A DNA stretch of 64,000 bases from Ferruginibacter sp. (GCA_028288705.1 JAQBNH010000009.1:1-64000), one strand, 5' to 3'; counted from the first letter of the stretch, positions 33,526 through 42,591 are shown. Numbers and translations are program-made. The notes: generated by a model from the letters alone, not told the origin.

Positions 33526-33816
33526 ATGAACCAGTCAACAGAAGATAATACAAAAGGAAAGGGGTCCGAAGGCAACAGCACAGCAGAGCCAAACTTCGCG
33601 GGGGAAGGCGACAAATCGGATATCCTTCGTGGCGAAGAGAGTCCACTTAGCAATACGCCCATCCCCGGTGCAAAGCCGGAGTCAACTGATGTCAACGATT
33701 CTCAAGCCCCGCCATCCCGGGAGGAAGCATTGGAAAGGGTCCGCGAATCTGCCAGCGGCGACGGAAATGGCGACCCCGCCAGCAATGAGGAAAAACGGCA
33801 GGAGAAGAAAGTGTAA
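33526..33816 (+). CDS. Small acidic, probably disordered protein
   Basis: A 96-residue hydrophilic protein rich in Glu, Ser, Gly, Asn and Pro with no hydrophobic core, signal peptide or known domain (begins MNQSTEDNTKGKGSEGN, ends EEKRQEKKV). Such short disordered proteins are common in Chitinophagaceae-like genomes and sometimes stress-linked, but nothing here assigns a role. A short AAAAAGCTTTTTTT palindrome just downstream (33836-33849) may end the transcript. Confidence 0.55.
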   Translation: MNQSTEDNTKGKGSEGNSTAEPNFAGEGDKSDILRGEESPLSNTPIPGAKPESTDVNDSQAPPSREEALERVRESASGDGNGDPASNEEKRQEKKV

Positions 33817-33852
33817 CCGAGGATGGAAGCGCTGCAAAAAGCTTTTTTTAAA

Positions 33853-33885
33853 TTGAAATACCTTGGCTTCATTCAACTATTTTTG
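33853..33885 (+). promoter_or_regulatory. Promoter of the carboxyltransferase gene
   Basis: TTG at 33853-33855, 22 bases, then TATTTTTG at 33878-33885. This fits the Bacteroidota consensus, and transcription would start about 23 bases before the ATG at 33915. Confidence 0.55.
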
Positions 33886-33914
33886 TCGCGTATCCGATAA
33901 ACGATACAAGCCAT

Positions 33915-35546
33915 ATGACGAATATCGAGTTTAACAAGAATGAAGACAACATGAAACTTGCCTGGAGCGCCGTGCGCCAGCAACTGGAAAAGATCTACGA
34001 GGGCGGTGGAATAAAAGCTAAACAAAAACAAAAGGAAAAAAATAAACTTACGGCCCGCGAGCGCATTGCTTTTTTGTGTGATGAAGGCAAGCCCTTTGTG
34101 GAGATTGGTGCCTTTGCCGGTTTTGATATGTATGAAGAATATGGTGGTTGCCCTGCCGGCGGAACGGTTAGCGGAATCGGTTATGTGAGCGGCAGACAAT
34201 GCATTATCGTCGCTAATGACCAAACAGTGAAAGCCGGCGCCTGGTTCCCGATCACAGGCAAGAAAAATCTTCGCATGCAGGAGATGGCCATGGAAAATAA
34301 ATTACCCATTATTTATATCGTAGACAGTGCCGGCGTTTTTCTGCCGATGCAGGATGAAATTTTTCCAGACAAAGAACATTTCGGGCGCATCTTTCGCAAC
34401 AATGCGAGAATGAGTGCGATGGGAATTACCCAGATCGCTGCAGTAACCGGGGCCTGCGTGGCAGGTGGCGCCTATCTCCCCATCATGAGCGATGAAACAC
34501 TGATGGTAGAAGGTGCCGGGTCGATTTTTCTTGCCGGCCCCTACCTTGTTAAAGCCGCGATTGGTGAAGACATTGATGCGGAAACTTTGGGAGGCGCTGC
34601 CACGCATAACGAATTGTCGGGCATCGCAGATTACAAATTCAAGACAGAGGAAGAATGCCTGGACCAGGTGAAAAAAATCATGTCGAAATTAGGACGTTCT
34701 GCAGATGCAGGATTTGACCGAATTGCTTCTGTAAAACCCGCCGCCGACAAAGACGCGATCTATGGCATCATGAATGTTGGAAATACAAAACCGTATGATA
34801 TTCTGGAACTGATCCATTGCATCACGGATGCCGGCAGCTTCGATGAATTCAAAAAAGATTATGGTAAAACGATCGTCTGCGGATATGCTCGTGTTGATGG
34901 CTGGGCTGTGGGCATTGTTGCCAACCAGCGGCTGATCGTGAAAAATAAAAAAGGTGAAATGCAGTTAGGCGGTGTTATCTATAACGACAGCGCCGACAAA
35001 TCTGCCCGCTTCATCATGAACTGCAACCAGAAAAAAATTCCACTGGTATTTTTACAGGACGTTACAGGGTTTATGGTGGGCAGTCGCAGTGAACATTCCG
35101 GCATTATTAAAGATGGTGCAAAGATGGTGAATGCCGTTGCGAATTCAGTGGTGCCGAAGATTACGATCGTTGTTGGTAATTCTTATGGAGCAGGCAACTA
35201 TGCGATGTGTGGAAAGGCCTACGATCCGCGCTTTATCTATGCCTGGCCAACGGCGAAGATCGCGGTGATGGGTGGCGAACAGGCAGCGAAAACAATGCTG
35301 CAGATCCAGGTTGGGGCAATGAAAGCCAAGGGACAGGAAGTAACAACTGAGGAAGAGAAAAGCATTTTGGATAAGATCATGGCCAAATACCAGAAACAAA
35401 CATTACCACAATACGCGGCCGCACGGTTATGGGTAGACGCCATCATTGATCCCGGTGAAACAAGGCGCGTGATCTCCGAAGGAATTTCAGCAGCAAACCA
35501 TAATCCCGATATCGCCGAATTTAAGACCGGCGTTTTCCAGGTATAG
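33915..35546 (+). CDS. Acyl-CoA carboxylase carboxyltransferase (beta) subunit
   Basis: A biotin-dependent carboxyltransferase of 543 residues with two crotonase-type halves. It moves CO2 from carboxybiotin to an acyl-CoA. The LPMQDEIFPDKEHFGRIF segment and overall layout are closest to methylcrotonyl-CoA carboxylase beta, but propionyl-CoA or geranyl-CoA carboxylases are close relatives. The oxyanion-hole glycines are in TGACVAGGAYLP and GNSYGAGNYAM. No biotin carboxylase/carrier subunit is adjacent, so the partner is encoded elsewhere. rnhA follows by 16 bases on the same strand. Confidence 0.9.
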   Translation: MTNIEFNKNEDNMKLAWSAVRQQLEKIYEGGGIKAKQKQKEKNKLTARERIAFLCDEGKPFVEIGAFAGFDMYEEYGGCPAGGTVSGIGYVSGRQCIIVANDQTVKAGAWFPITGKKNLRMQEMAMENKLPIIYIVDSAGVFLPMQDEIFPDKEHFGRIFRNNARMSAMGITQIAAVTGACVAGGAYLPIMSDETLMVEGAGSIFLAGPYLVKAAIGEDIDAETLGGAATHNELSGIADYKFKTEEECLDQVKKIMSKLGRSADAGFDRIASVKPAADKDAIYGIMNVGNTKPYDILELIHCITDAGSFDEFKKDYGKTIVCGYARVDGWAVGIVANQRLIVKNKKGEMQLGGVIYNDSADKSARFIMNCNQKKIPLVFLQDVTGFMVGSRSEHSGIIKDGAKMVNAVANSVVPKITIVVGNSYGAGNYAMCGKAYDPRFIYAWPTAKIAVMGGEQAAKTMLQIQVGAMKAKGQEVTTEEEKSILDKIMAKYQKQTLPQYAAARLWVDAIIDPGETRRVISEGISAANHNPDIAEFKTGVFQV

Positions 35547-35562
35547 TTTTTAATCAGAAGAT

Positions 35563-36033
35563 TTGAATCACATCACGATATATACAGACGGCTCTTCCAG
35601 GGGCAATCCCGGACCAGGTGGTTACGGCACTATCCTAATGTACGGCAAGCATATGAAGGAACTCTCACAGGGCTTTCGGCATACGACGAATAACAGGATG
35701 GAACTGATGGCAGTGATCGCAGGATTACAAGCACTCACGAAAAATGAATTGCCCGTGATGGTTTTTTCTGATAGTCAATATGTCGTTCGGGCGATCGAGG
35801 AAGGCTGGCTGAAGAACTGGATAAAAACCAATTTCAAAGGCGGAAAAAAGAATGCCGATCTCTGGACGACTTACCATGAACTGGCCCGGAAATTCCAGGT
35901 AAAACTCGTTTGGGTAAAAGGTCATGCAGATAATCCGTATAACAATCGTTGCGATGAACTGGCCACCCAAGCCGCTGACGGAAAGAACCTCGCGATCGAC
36001 CAGGGCTATGAAGATGCCCTGGCTTCCCTCTAA
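35563..36033 (+). CDS. rnhA: Ribonuclease HI
   Basis: It degrades the RNA strand of RNA/DNA hybrids. The 156 residues carry the four acidic catalytic residues Asp9 (YTDGSSRGNPGPGGYG), Glu47 (NNRMEL), Asp70 (FSDSQYV) and Asp131 (NNRCDELA), with spacing as in the Escherichia coli enzyme, and the basic handle KNWIKTNFKGGKKN. The start codon is TTG at 35563; the conserved N-terminus leaves no other choice. Confidence 0.96.
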   Translation: MNHITIYTDGSSRGNPGPGGYGTILMYGKHMKELSQGFRHTTNNRMELMAVIAGLQALTKNELPVMVFSDSQYVVRAIEEGWLKNWIKTNFKGGKKNADLWTTYHELARKFQVKLVWVKGHADNPYNNRCDELATQAADGKNLAIDQGYEDALASL

Positions 36034-36059
36034 TAAAAAAGCCAGCATTTCGCTGGCTT
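36034..36059 (-). terminator. Terminator of the DUF6580-like gene
   Basis: Arms AAGCCAGC and GCTGGCTT with a five-base loop. On the minus strand Ts follow (36035-36040), so it ends the gene at 36082; it also lies right after the rnhA stop and may serve both. Confidence 0.8.
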
Positions 36060-36081
36060 CAATAATTTATACCAATGTGGA

Positions 36082-36639
36082 TCAGGCGATTTGCTTCCTG
36101 CTCACCACATAATTATTTACCACATAGAAAGTACCAAACAACAGCCCGCTGTAAACAAGGTCAGCCAGGAGGTTTGTGCGGAAGAACGGCAAAGCCTGGA
36201 TGAAACATTGCTGGAACCCTGCGAAATCCTGTGTGTATGTATGATAAACCGGGTTGTCGATAATGAAAAACGACAGGTTCGATAACAGGTAAAAAATCAC
36301 GGAGGACATCAGGGAATAACCCAATACGTTTTTCACGCTGATCTTCTTCATGCTGAATGCAATAACCGTGATCAGGGCTAAAATACCATAACCTACCAGT
36401 TGACCCCAGCCCCAAAAACCAGGTGCGATATGAAATACCTCAAACATCAGGTCTGACAGAAACATCGAGAAAATCGGTAGGACAAATGCGAAGCGCTTGT
36501 CTTTTAAGATCGCGCCGGCAAAGATAGCCATGCCGATGATCGGGCTAAAATTGTCGGGATACATCAGCACGCGGGATGTCGCGGCAGCAAGGATCAATAA
36601 CACAGCAACTAATATAGAACCGGAGGATTGTTTATTCAT
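36082..36639 (-). CDS. DUF6580-like membrane protein
   Basis: A 185-residue inner-membrane protein with five to six hydrophobic helices. The beginning (ATSRVLMYPDNFSPIIGMAIFAGA) followed by KDKRFAFVLPIFSMFLSDLMFE is typical of the DUF6580 group, which resembles substrate-binding S components of energy-coupling transporters. No substrate can be named, and no ATPase or T component lies beside it. The C-terminal part (LPFFRTNLLADLVYSGLLFG) fits the family end. Confidence 0.7.
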   Translation of the reverse strand: MNKQSSGSILVAVLLILAAATSRVLMYPDNFSPIIGMAIFAGAILKDKRFAFVLPIFSMFLSDLMFEVFHIAPGFWGWGQLVGYGILALITVIAFSMKKISVKNVLGYSLMSSVIFYLLSNLSFFIIDNPVYHTYTQDFAGFQQCFIQALPFFRTNLLADLVYSGLLFGTFYVVNNYVVSRKQIA

Positions 36640-36733
36640 ATTAAAATTTTATTGCGCAAAAATAAGTAATTAAAACATTAAAAAGCGGGGATATAATCAT
36701 TGCAGAAAATCATGCCCGGCTTAATTTCAAAAC

Positions 36734-37090
36734 ATGGGTGGTCATATTCGTACCGGTAAAACAGGAGAACAACTGGCAGTCGCTTTTTTTGAGGCTGCAG
36801 GCTACGATATATTACATACGAACTGGCGCTTCAAACATTGGGAAATTGACATCATTGCCCGTAAAGCGGCCACCATCCATTTTATTGAAGTGAAGACGAG
36901 GCGTTCCGCAAAATACGGGCACCCCGAAGAAGCGGTTACAACTGCCAAGATTCGTTATTTATTAAATGCAGCAGAGCAATACCTTTTCCTTCACCCCGAA
37001 AAAAACCTGGTGCAGTTCGATGTGCTGGCTATTACTTTTAATACCAACAACCAGCCGGATTATTTTCTTTTGGAAGATGTTTATTTATAG
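36734..37090 (+). CDS. YraN family (UPF0102) endonuclease-like protein
   Basis: A 118-residue protein with the YraN restriction-endonuclease-like fold: GKTGEQLAVAFFEAAGYDIL, the metal-site WEIDIIARKAATIHFIEVKTR (Asp and the ExK pair) and HPEEAVTTAKIRYLLNAAEQY. The family is widespread and thought to act on Holliday junctions or damaged DNA, without firm proof. Its end overlaps the convergent YkgJ-type gene by six bases. Confidence 0.9.
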   Translation: MGGHIRTGKTGEQLAVAFFEAAGYDILHTNWRFKHWEIDIIARKAATIHFIEVKTRRSAKYGHPEEAVTTAKIRYLLNAAEQYLFLHPEKNLVQFDVLAITFNTNNQPDYFLLEDVYL

Positions 37091-37591
37091 CACCGGCCCT
37101 ACCCTAGCCATCAGCTTTTCTACCATTTTAAAAGTAGCCGGGCAGTAATCTATATTTTGCTTGTGGATATGGGCGTAATCTTCCCATTTTCTTTTGGACA
37201 GATGCGGGAAGCCGGCACAATCTACCGGACGAATGGCGTAGATCGAACATTTATTATCTTCCAAATTCAGGAACTGGCAGGGCTGCGATTTGTTAACCAG
37301 GTCTTTATTGCGCTCACGTTTCAACCATTGCTTTTTAAACTGCTCCGGCGTTTGATCAAAATGTGCAGAGATACGTTTCAGATCCTGTGGGGTAAAAGTT
37401 GGTGTCATCTTTTTACAACAATTCGCGCAGGTTAAACAATCCACTTCTTCCCAAACTTCGCGCGCTACAATTGGCGTTAGCCGGTCAATTCCGCGCGGCG
37501 GAGCTTTCTCTGTTTTGTTTAAAAAGTTTCGGAAGGTTTTCCTGTAGAGCGAAAGCTTTTTTCTAAAGGACCTGAAATTTACCGGGAGCAT
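37085..37591 (-). CDS. YkgJ-family cysteine cluster protein
   Basis: A 168-residue protein with the zinc/iron-chelating CxxCxxCC-type motif (CLTCANCCKKMTPTF) and further conserved cysteines in CQFLNLEDNKCSIYAIRPVDCAGFPHL and YCPATF. This is the UPF0153/YkgJ family, proposed to bind an Fe-S cluster or metal; its reaction is unknown. It is transcribed convergently to yraN with a small 3' overlap and diverges from xerD. Confidence 0.88.
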   Translation of the reverse strand: MLPVNFRSFRKKLSLYRKTFRNFLNKTEKAPPRGIDRLTPIVAREVWEEVDCLTCANCCKKMTPTFTPQDLKRISAHFDQTPEQFKKQWLKRERNKDLVNKSQPCQFLNLEDNKCSIYAIRPVDCAGFPHLSKRKWEDYAHIHKQNIDYCPATFKMVEKLMARVGPVL

Positions 37592-37678
37592 GCTTGCAGT
37601 TGAGTTGAATAATTTATCTGTTGCGAAAATAATGTTTAATTAAATTGTACCACAAAAAATAAACAGCGCGTTTAAATT

Positions 37679-38581
37679 ATGTGGGAACCGTACAAGAAAG
37701 GATTCAAAGCCTGGCTGCAACTGGAGAAATCTTTGTCGCCAAACTCCGTGGAAGCCTACCTGCGCGACATTGATAAACTAACCGGCTATTTACTAACCGT
37801 TGAAAAAAACATCGCGCCATCAGTTGTAGAATTGAAAGATCTTGAAGCATTTGTCAGGTGGATACATGAACTGGGCATGACGGCAACATCGCAGGCGAGG
37901 ATCATTTCCGGGCTGAGGAGTTTTTATAAGTATTGCCTGATTGAACAGATCAGTACGACAGACCCAACCGTTTTGCTTGAAGCGCCAAAGCTCAGTCGTA
38001 AGCTTCCAGATACTTTATCCTTCGCAGAAATTGAACAGGTGATTGGCGCGCTCGACCTCAGTACGCCGGAAGGACAACGCAATAAAGCGATCTTCGAAAC
38101 AATGTACAGTTGTGGCCTTCGTGTGAGTGAACTCACGAACCTCAAACTGAGTTGCCTTTACCTCGACGTAGGTTTTATCCGGGTGATCGGAAAGGGCGAT
38201 AAAGAACGCCTGGTGCCGGTTGGCGCTGATGCTATCAAATACATCAACATTTACAGGAACTCCGTACGCAATCATATCGCGATCGTAAAGGGCGAAGAAG
38301 ACATTGTTTTTCTGAACCGTCGCGGGAGCCGGTTGAGCCGCGTCATGATCTTCTTAATTCTAAAAGACCTGGCAAAAAAAGCAGGCATCAGCAAAACGAT
38401 TTCGCCCCATACTTTTCGGCATTCTTTTGCTACGCATCTTGTTGAAGGGGGTGCCGATCTGCGTGCCGTGCAGGAAATGCTCGGGCATGAAAGCATCACC
38501 ACAACTGAGATCTACACGCATATGGATCGCGAATTCCTGCGGTCTACCCTGCATGAATTTCACCCGGCATTTAAAAAGTAA
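37679..38581 (+). CDS. xerD: Site-specific tyrosine recombinase XerD
   Basis: A 300-residue recombinase that resolves chromosome dimers at dif together with XerC or alone. The catalytic set is complete: Arg148 (CGLRVSEL), Lys172 (GKGDKERLVP), His244 and Arg247 (HTFRHSFATHL), His270 (LGHESITTTEIY) and the nucleophile Tyr279. The N-terminal SAM-like core-binding domain covers about 1-100. Its chromosomal setting with no phage or integron genes supports a housekeeping role. The final residues (STLHEFHPAFKK) are a normal XerD tail. Confidence 0.93.
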   Translation: MWEPYKKGFKAWLQLEKSLSPNSVEAYLRDIDKLTGYLLTVEKNIAPSVVELKDLEAFVRWIHELGMTATSQARIISGLRSFYKYCLIEQISTTDPTVLLEAPKLSRKLPDTLSFAEIEQVIGALDLSTPEGQRNKAIFETMYSCGLRVSELTNLKLSCLYLDVGFIRVIGKGDKERLVPVGADAIKYINIYRNSVRNHIAIVKGEEDIVFLNRRGSRLSRVMIFLILKDLAKKAGISKTISPHTFRHSFATHLVEGGADLRAVQEMLGHESITTTEIYTHMDREFLRSTLHEFHPAFKK

Positions 38582-38586
38582 GTTGA

Positions 38587-39375
38587 TTATTTCCCGCCAA
38601 CTAAAACATCCTGCTGAGGAAATAAACCATTGGAAGAGCCAACGGCAACGCGGGAGCGGTAATTTTTAAAAATGCTTTGCCAGCGTAAGTTGAGCACACC
38701 GAGAATGCCTTCTTTCACGATGCCCTTATTCATTTTACTTGCTCCGAGTTTCCGGTCTTTAAAAGTGATCGGCACTTCAACAATCCGGAAGCCTAATTTC
38801 CAGGAAGCAAATTTCATTTCTATCTGGAAGGCGTAGCCGACAAAACTGATCGCATCGAGGTTGATCGTTTCGAGCACTTTTCTTTTATAGCAAACAAAAC
38901 CGGCAGTAGGATCTTTAACCGGCATCCAGGTAATGATGCGGGTATAAAGAGAAGCTCCTTTTGACAAAGCGATACGGTTGGCAGGCCAGTTTTCCACTGC
39001 ACCTTCTTTTACATAACGTGAGCCAATAGCAAGATCAGCCCCGTTCGCGCAAGCCTGGTATAATCTTTCGAGGTCCGCAGGATTGTGAGAGAAGTCGGCA
39101 TCCATTTCAAAAATATAGCGATAACCTCTTTCCAACGCCCAGCGAAACCCATGAATATAGGCTGTGCCCAAACCCAGTTTACCGCGTCGCTCCTCGAGGA
39201 ACAACTGACCGGGATAATGAGAAAATAAGGAACGCACAATATTCGCTGTGCCATCCGGGGAACCATCATCGATCACCAGGATATGATAATCCAGTTCAAG
39301 GGAAATGACCGCCTCAATAATTGCAGCGATATTTTCCTTTTCATTATAAGTTGGTATGATAACTACTTTTTCCAC
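38587..39375 (-). CDS. Polyprenol-phosphate mannosyltransferase-like GT2
   Basis: A family 2 glycosyltransferase of 262 residues beginning at GTG 39375. It matches dolichol/polyprenol-phosphate mannose synthases: VIIPTYNEKENIAAI at the N-terminus, VIDDGSPDGTA, and the DxD-type FEMDADFSHNP, then VKDPTAGFVCYKR. It lacks the C-terminal membrane helices found in some relatives and is probably peripheral on the inner membrane. The lipid-linked sugar would feed glycosylation of envelope or exported proteins. It is convergent with xerD. Confidence 0.88.
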   Translation of the reverse strand: MEKVVIIPTYNEKENIAAIIEAVISLELDYHILVIDDGSPDGTANIVRSLFSHYPGQLFLEERRGKLGLGTAYIHGFRWALERGYRYIFEMDADFSHNPADLERLYQACANGADLAIGSRYVKEGAVENWPANRIALSKGASLYTRIITWMPVKDPTAGFVCYKRKVLETINLDAISFVGYAFQIEMKFASWKLGFRIVEVPITFKDRKLGASKMNKGIVKEGILGVLNLRWQSIFKNYRSRVAVGSSNGLFPQQDVLVGGK

Positions 39376-39445
39376 GGCGCGATGTTCATCAAAATTACTG
39401 CTTAATACAGGGAGCGGTGCAATTACCGGTTAGCAGCGGGTTTAT

Positions 39446-40216
39446 TTATTTATTTTTTAACAACGCACGATTAAATATCTCCGTGAGTTTTTTCTTGGTG
39501 TGCATGGGGAAATCGCCCTTCATCATCCAATCGTAATATTGCGGCTCATTGCGCAAAATATCTGCTACGGATTTTCCTTTATATTTTCCAAAATTAAATA
39601 CTTCTACATTCTTATCATCATAGCAAAAACGGCGTGCATAATCCACCACTTTATCTTCCCCAATCGTTTGCAGGATGCTGTCTACAGAATTCCCTAATTT
39701 TTCATAACGCAACAGTTGAGCATCGAGCACTTCAATGGTTGCATTGATATCCACCTCTGCACTGTGAGCGTTCGCCAGTTCTTTCGCGCAATAATATTTA
39801 TAAGCTGCTGTGAGGGTACGCGGCTCCATACTGTAGAAAATATGCTGCACATCCACCATACGGCGGTCGCTGAGGTCCACATCCATTTCTGCGCGAAGGA
39901 ATTCTTCCATCAGCATCGGGATATCGAAACGGTTACTATTATATCCGCCAAGATCACAGTTCTCAAGAAACTGTTTGATTTCATTCCCGGCAACTTTAAA
40001 TGTCGGGGCATCTTTCACCATTTCATCTGTGATGCCGTGAATATCGCTCGACGCTTTTGGAATCGGCATCTGCGGATTGATGAGTTTTCGTTTTGTCTGC
40101 CTGCTGCCATCGGTTAAAATTTTCACAATTGCAATCTCTACAATCCGGTCAGATGTTAAATTAACACCGGTTGTCTCCAGGTCGATGAAAGCAATTGGGC
40201 GTGTTAGTTGCAGCAT
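39446..40216 (-). CDS. DnaQ-like 3'-5' exonuclease
   Basis: A DEDDh exonuclease of 256 residues. Asp12 and Glu14 (AFIDLETTGVN) give motif I, GYNSNRFDIPML motif II, and HSAEVDINATIEVL motif III with the catalytic His. After the exonuclease domain (to about 180) comes a C-terminal FNFGKYKGKSVADILRNEP segment, a small domain also found behind ExoX-type exonucleases. It may act in proofreading or repair as a stand-alone epsilon-like enzyme. It has no operon partner. Confidence 0.9.
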   Translation of the reverse strand: MLQLTRPIAFIDLETTGVNLTSDRIVEIAIVKILTDGSRQTKRKLINPQMPIPKASSDIHGITDEMVKDAPTFKVAGNEIKQFLENCDLGGYNSNRFDIPMLMEEFLRAEMDVDLSDRRMVDVQHIFYSMEPRTLTAAYKYYCAKELANAHSAEVDINATIEVLDAQLLRYEKLGNSVDSILQTIGEDKVVDYARRFCYDDKNVEVFNFGKYKGKSVADILRNEPQYYDWMMKGDFPMHTKKKLTEIFNRALLKNK

Positions 40217-40330
40217 TATCAGTAGTTTATAGTGGTTTAAGAAAGATCGTAGAAATTTGTACCGCTCATTTTAAATAAAAGCAGGGCAAAGGTAACCTAT
40301 ATTCGGTTTTCTCATATACCATCTATAAAT

Positions 40331-40338
40331 TATCTTTG
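40331..40338 (+). promoter_or_regulatory. -7 promoter element of the small lipoprotein-ytxJ operon
   Basis: TATCTTTG matches TAnnTTTG exactly, 22 bases before the ATG at 40361. About 20 bases upstream is GTTTTC, a weak -33. Confidence 0.6.
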
Positions 40339-40360
40339 CGCGCTAAAACCAATTCATCCC

Positions 40361-40474
40361 ATGAACAAGTTATTTTTAATGGCATTATTAATGCTCGGTC
40401 TTACAGTAGTTGTCTCCAGTTGTGGCGCCAGCAGAAAAACAGGTTGCCCAATGACAGAGCGCATTGTGCATTAA
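40361..40474 (+). CDS. 37-residue lipoprotein
   Basis: A short gene with a complete lipoprotein signal: MNKLFLMALLMLGLTVVVSS before Cys21, then the mature GASRKTGCPMTERIVH. Its start lies just behind a good -7 element, and ytxJ begins 20 bases after its stop, so it is expressed with ytxJ. The mature peptide is only 17 residues with a second cysteine. It may be a small envelope component; a decayed longer lipoprotein is possible. Confidence 0.65.
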   Translation: MNKLFLMALLMLGLTVVVSSCGASRKTGCPMTERIVH

Positions 40475-40494
40475 TCATCTTTTAAAATTCTCCT

Positions 40495-40827
40495 ATGAAC
40501 TGGATAACCTTACAGGGCGCAGAAACCCTGGAAAGCATTAAAGAAAAATCGGCGACCAAACCGCAGGTAATCTTTAAACACAGCACGCGCTGCAGCATCA
40601 GCAGCATGGCAAAAAGCCGGTTGGAAAGAAGCGTCGCCCCGGAAAATATCGATTTTTACTACCTCGATCTTATTGCAAACCGGTCTCTTTCACAAAAAAT
40701 CGCTGAAGAATTTTTAGTGGAGCATGAATCGCCCCAGGTGTTGCTGATCCGCAATGGCGAATGTGTGTATGATGAAAGTCATAATGGAATCTCCATGGAT
40801 GAATTGCAGGAGCAGGCGGAAAAATAA
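40495..40827 (+). CDS. ytxJ: Bacillithiol-system redox protein YtxJ
   Basis: A 110-residue thioredoxin-fold protein with the single redox Cys33 in HSTRCSISSMAKSR, the YtxJ signature. The family is a monothiol bacilliredoxin, thought to remove bacillithiol from proteins, which implies that this organism makes bacillithiol. FYYLDLIANRSLSQKIAEEF and ESPQVLLIRNGECVYDESH complete the fold, including the cis-Pro loop. It is cotranscribed with a tiny lipoprotein and convergent with the sheath gene, 13 bases apart. Confidence 0.9.
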   Translation: MNWITLQGAETLESIKEKSATKPQVIFKHSTRCSISSMAKSRLERSVAPENIDFYYLDLIANRSLSQKIAEEFLVEHESPQVLLIRNGECVYDESHNGISMDELQEQAEK

Positions 40828-40840
40828 CCTCAGTTACTGA

Positions 40841-42304
40841 TTAAGGACCAGGCATTTGCTGAGTGAATTTCAGGATGATAAATTCTGCAGGTCGCGTAGC
40901 AGCTAACCCTATTTCCACGACAAGCCGCCCTTCGTTAATATCATTGATCGTCATTGTTTCCCCCAGCCCGGTTTTCACAAAGAAAGCTTCCCGTGGCGTG
41001 GCACCCATCAATGCGCCATTGCGCCACTGGAGGATGAGAAAATTTTCAATCATCGCTTTTATTTTTACCCAAGTGGCTGCGCCATTTGGTTCGAAACAAA
41101 AAATTAGGAGCGCTTTTTTAACGGAAACTTCTATCATGTTTGCAAACCTGCGCACGGAGATGTAGCGCCATTCATTATCGTTCCCCAATAAGGTTCTCGC
41201 ACCCCAAACCATCGTGCCCTTACCCGTAAAGCTGCGGATCGCATTGACAGAGATCCCATCAGGGGAAACGTTCATGCCTTCCATTTCCAAGGTAGTCAAT
41301 GGCAGCGTTGGCCCTTCTACCAGGCTCAGCGGGATATTTGAGGGTGCTTTCCAGCAACCGCGGGTATTGTCTACATTGGCGCAAACAGCAGCCACAGCAG
41401 ATGAAGGCGGCATAGTAAACCTTATTTGATCTATTGCATTGCGGATGAGCTGGTACTCCGGTAAATGATGATGAAATAAAGATCCAAAGACAGCTTTGCC
41501 AGCCGTTTCTTTCCTGAGCACCGGCCTGGCCGGCAAGCCCGTTCCACCTTCCAGCGTGATCGCGATATAACTTTCTTCATTGATGTATGGAGGAAAACTG
41601 CTTTTAATATTCGGAAAATAGGCGGCGCCAAAAGCGGAGAGTTTATCACGCATACCGGTTCGGTATAACCCGAGTAAACTGTTTACGGCCATCGGAATTT
41701 TGGGTTGGTAAACATCCGTTAATACAAAACCCCTGGTGAGTTCTGCTACTGATAATGCATCTTTAAAAAGCTTGTGATACAATACTGTCTTCTGTTGACG
41801 GGTTTCCTGGCTATCTGCAACAGTAATTTCCTCTACCAGTAATCCCGCATCGGGAAAAATAATATTGCAGGCCTCCCCGAGGCCGCCCGCAATGTCGAGG
41901 GCGGCATGCATGGCCCGGTAGCGGCGGCCGGGTGTCGCATTTCGGCCGGCCGTAAAAGAACCACAGCTCACGATGTAGCAGGGCCCGCCACCATTGTTGA
42001 AATAAAGTGTGATCGCTTCGTACATGTTAAAGCGCCGCGTTGAGATGCTGATGGGCGCCGCGAGACTGTTGTCCGGGTTGAATTGAACATGAACGGATAA
42101 ATGCTGATCTCTGCCAAATGCGAGTTCAAATTCCTTTATGCTGCTGATCTTATTTACATGATAACGGCTGGCAGCCCCTTCCCGTTTATTTTTTTCAGTA
42201 TAGCCGATAAACAGCGGCATACTGATATTGGCGGGATAAACTGCCGGGGGCATATGGGAGATTTCTTGCACGTAAACGCCCGGACTTTGGTAGGATGTTG
42301 CCAT
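40841..42304 (-). CDS. Contractile tail sheath protein, isolated
   Basis: A 487-residue sheath-family protein. The start ATSYQSPGVYVQEISHMPPAV is the classical N-terminal arm, and the C-terminal core WRYISVRRFANMIEVSVKKA, WRNGALMGATPREAFFV and the final GLAATRPAEFIILKFTQQ are characteristic of phage and extracellular contractile injection system sheaths. Sheaths contract around a tube to drive a spike. No tube, baseplate, spike, ATPase or terminase gene is near: neighbours are ytxJ and a sensor kinase. It is full length, without stops, so selection probably maintains it. Confidence 0.9.
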   Translation of the reverse strand: MATSYQSPGVYVQEISHMPPAVYPANISMPLFIGYTEKNKREGAASRYHVNKISSIKEFELAFGRDQHLSVHVQFNPDNSLAAPISISTRRFNMYEAITLYFNNGGGPCYIVSCGSFTAGRNATPGRRYRAMHAALDIAGGLGEACNIIFPDAGLLVEEITVADSQETRQQKTVLYHKLFKDALSVAELTRGFVLTDVYQPKIPMAVNSLLGLYRTGMRDKLSAFGAAYFPNIKSSFPPYINEESYIAITLEGGTGLPARPVLRKETAGKAVFGSLFHHHLPEYQLIRNAIDQIRFTMPPSSAVAAVCANVDNTRGCWKAPSNIPLSLVEGPTLPLTTLEMEGMNVSPDGISVNAIRSFTGKGTMVWGARTLLGNDNEWRYISVRRFANMIEVSVKKALLIFCFEPNGAATWVKIKAMIENFLILQWRNGALMGATPREAFFVKTGLGETMTINDINEGRLVVEIGLAATRPAEFIILKFTQQMPGP

Positions 42305-42591
42305 AAGGCTTGATTAGGTACTTTAAATTAATCCTTAATCACATCACCCACAATACCCCATAGTGGTAATAAGTAACACTGTACGGCCCGGATCTTTGTC
42401 GTAATTTTTCTATGCCTGTCTATCGGATTCTTCGACATAGACTTCAATATTTTTTTGATTAACTTTATTCTGATTTAACAACCCGCTTTCACCCGATCTC
42501 CGATATCCCTTATCAAACCGGCGCCAACTCCGCGTAATACCTGATACCCAACCAGTCTGATCTGGTTCAGGAGTTAGTTTAAACAGTCAAC
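42305..42591. other. Divergent intergenic region, sheath gene / sensor kinase
   Basis: No gene. It must hold promoters for both flanking genes. A small perfect hairpin AACCAG-TCTGAT-CTGGTT is at 42550-42567, 24 bases before the kinase start. GATCTTTG (42391-42398) is a near match to a -7 element. Confidence 0.4.

Noticed and set aside
42541-42591. Possible riboswitch (CTGATCTGG phrase as in TPP elements) before the PAS kinase
   Set aside because: The other conserved TPP elements are missing; it is just a small hairpin (AACCAG/CTGGTT).
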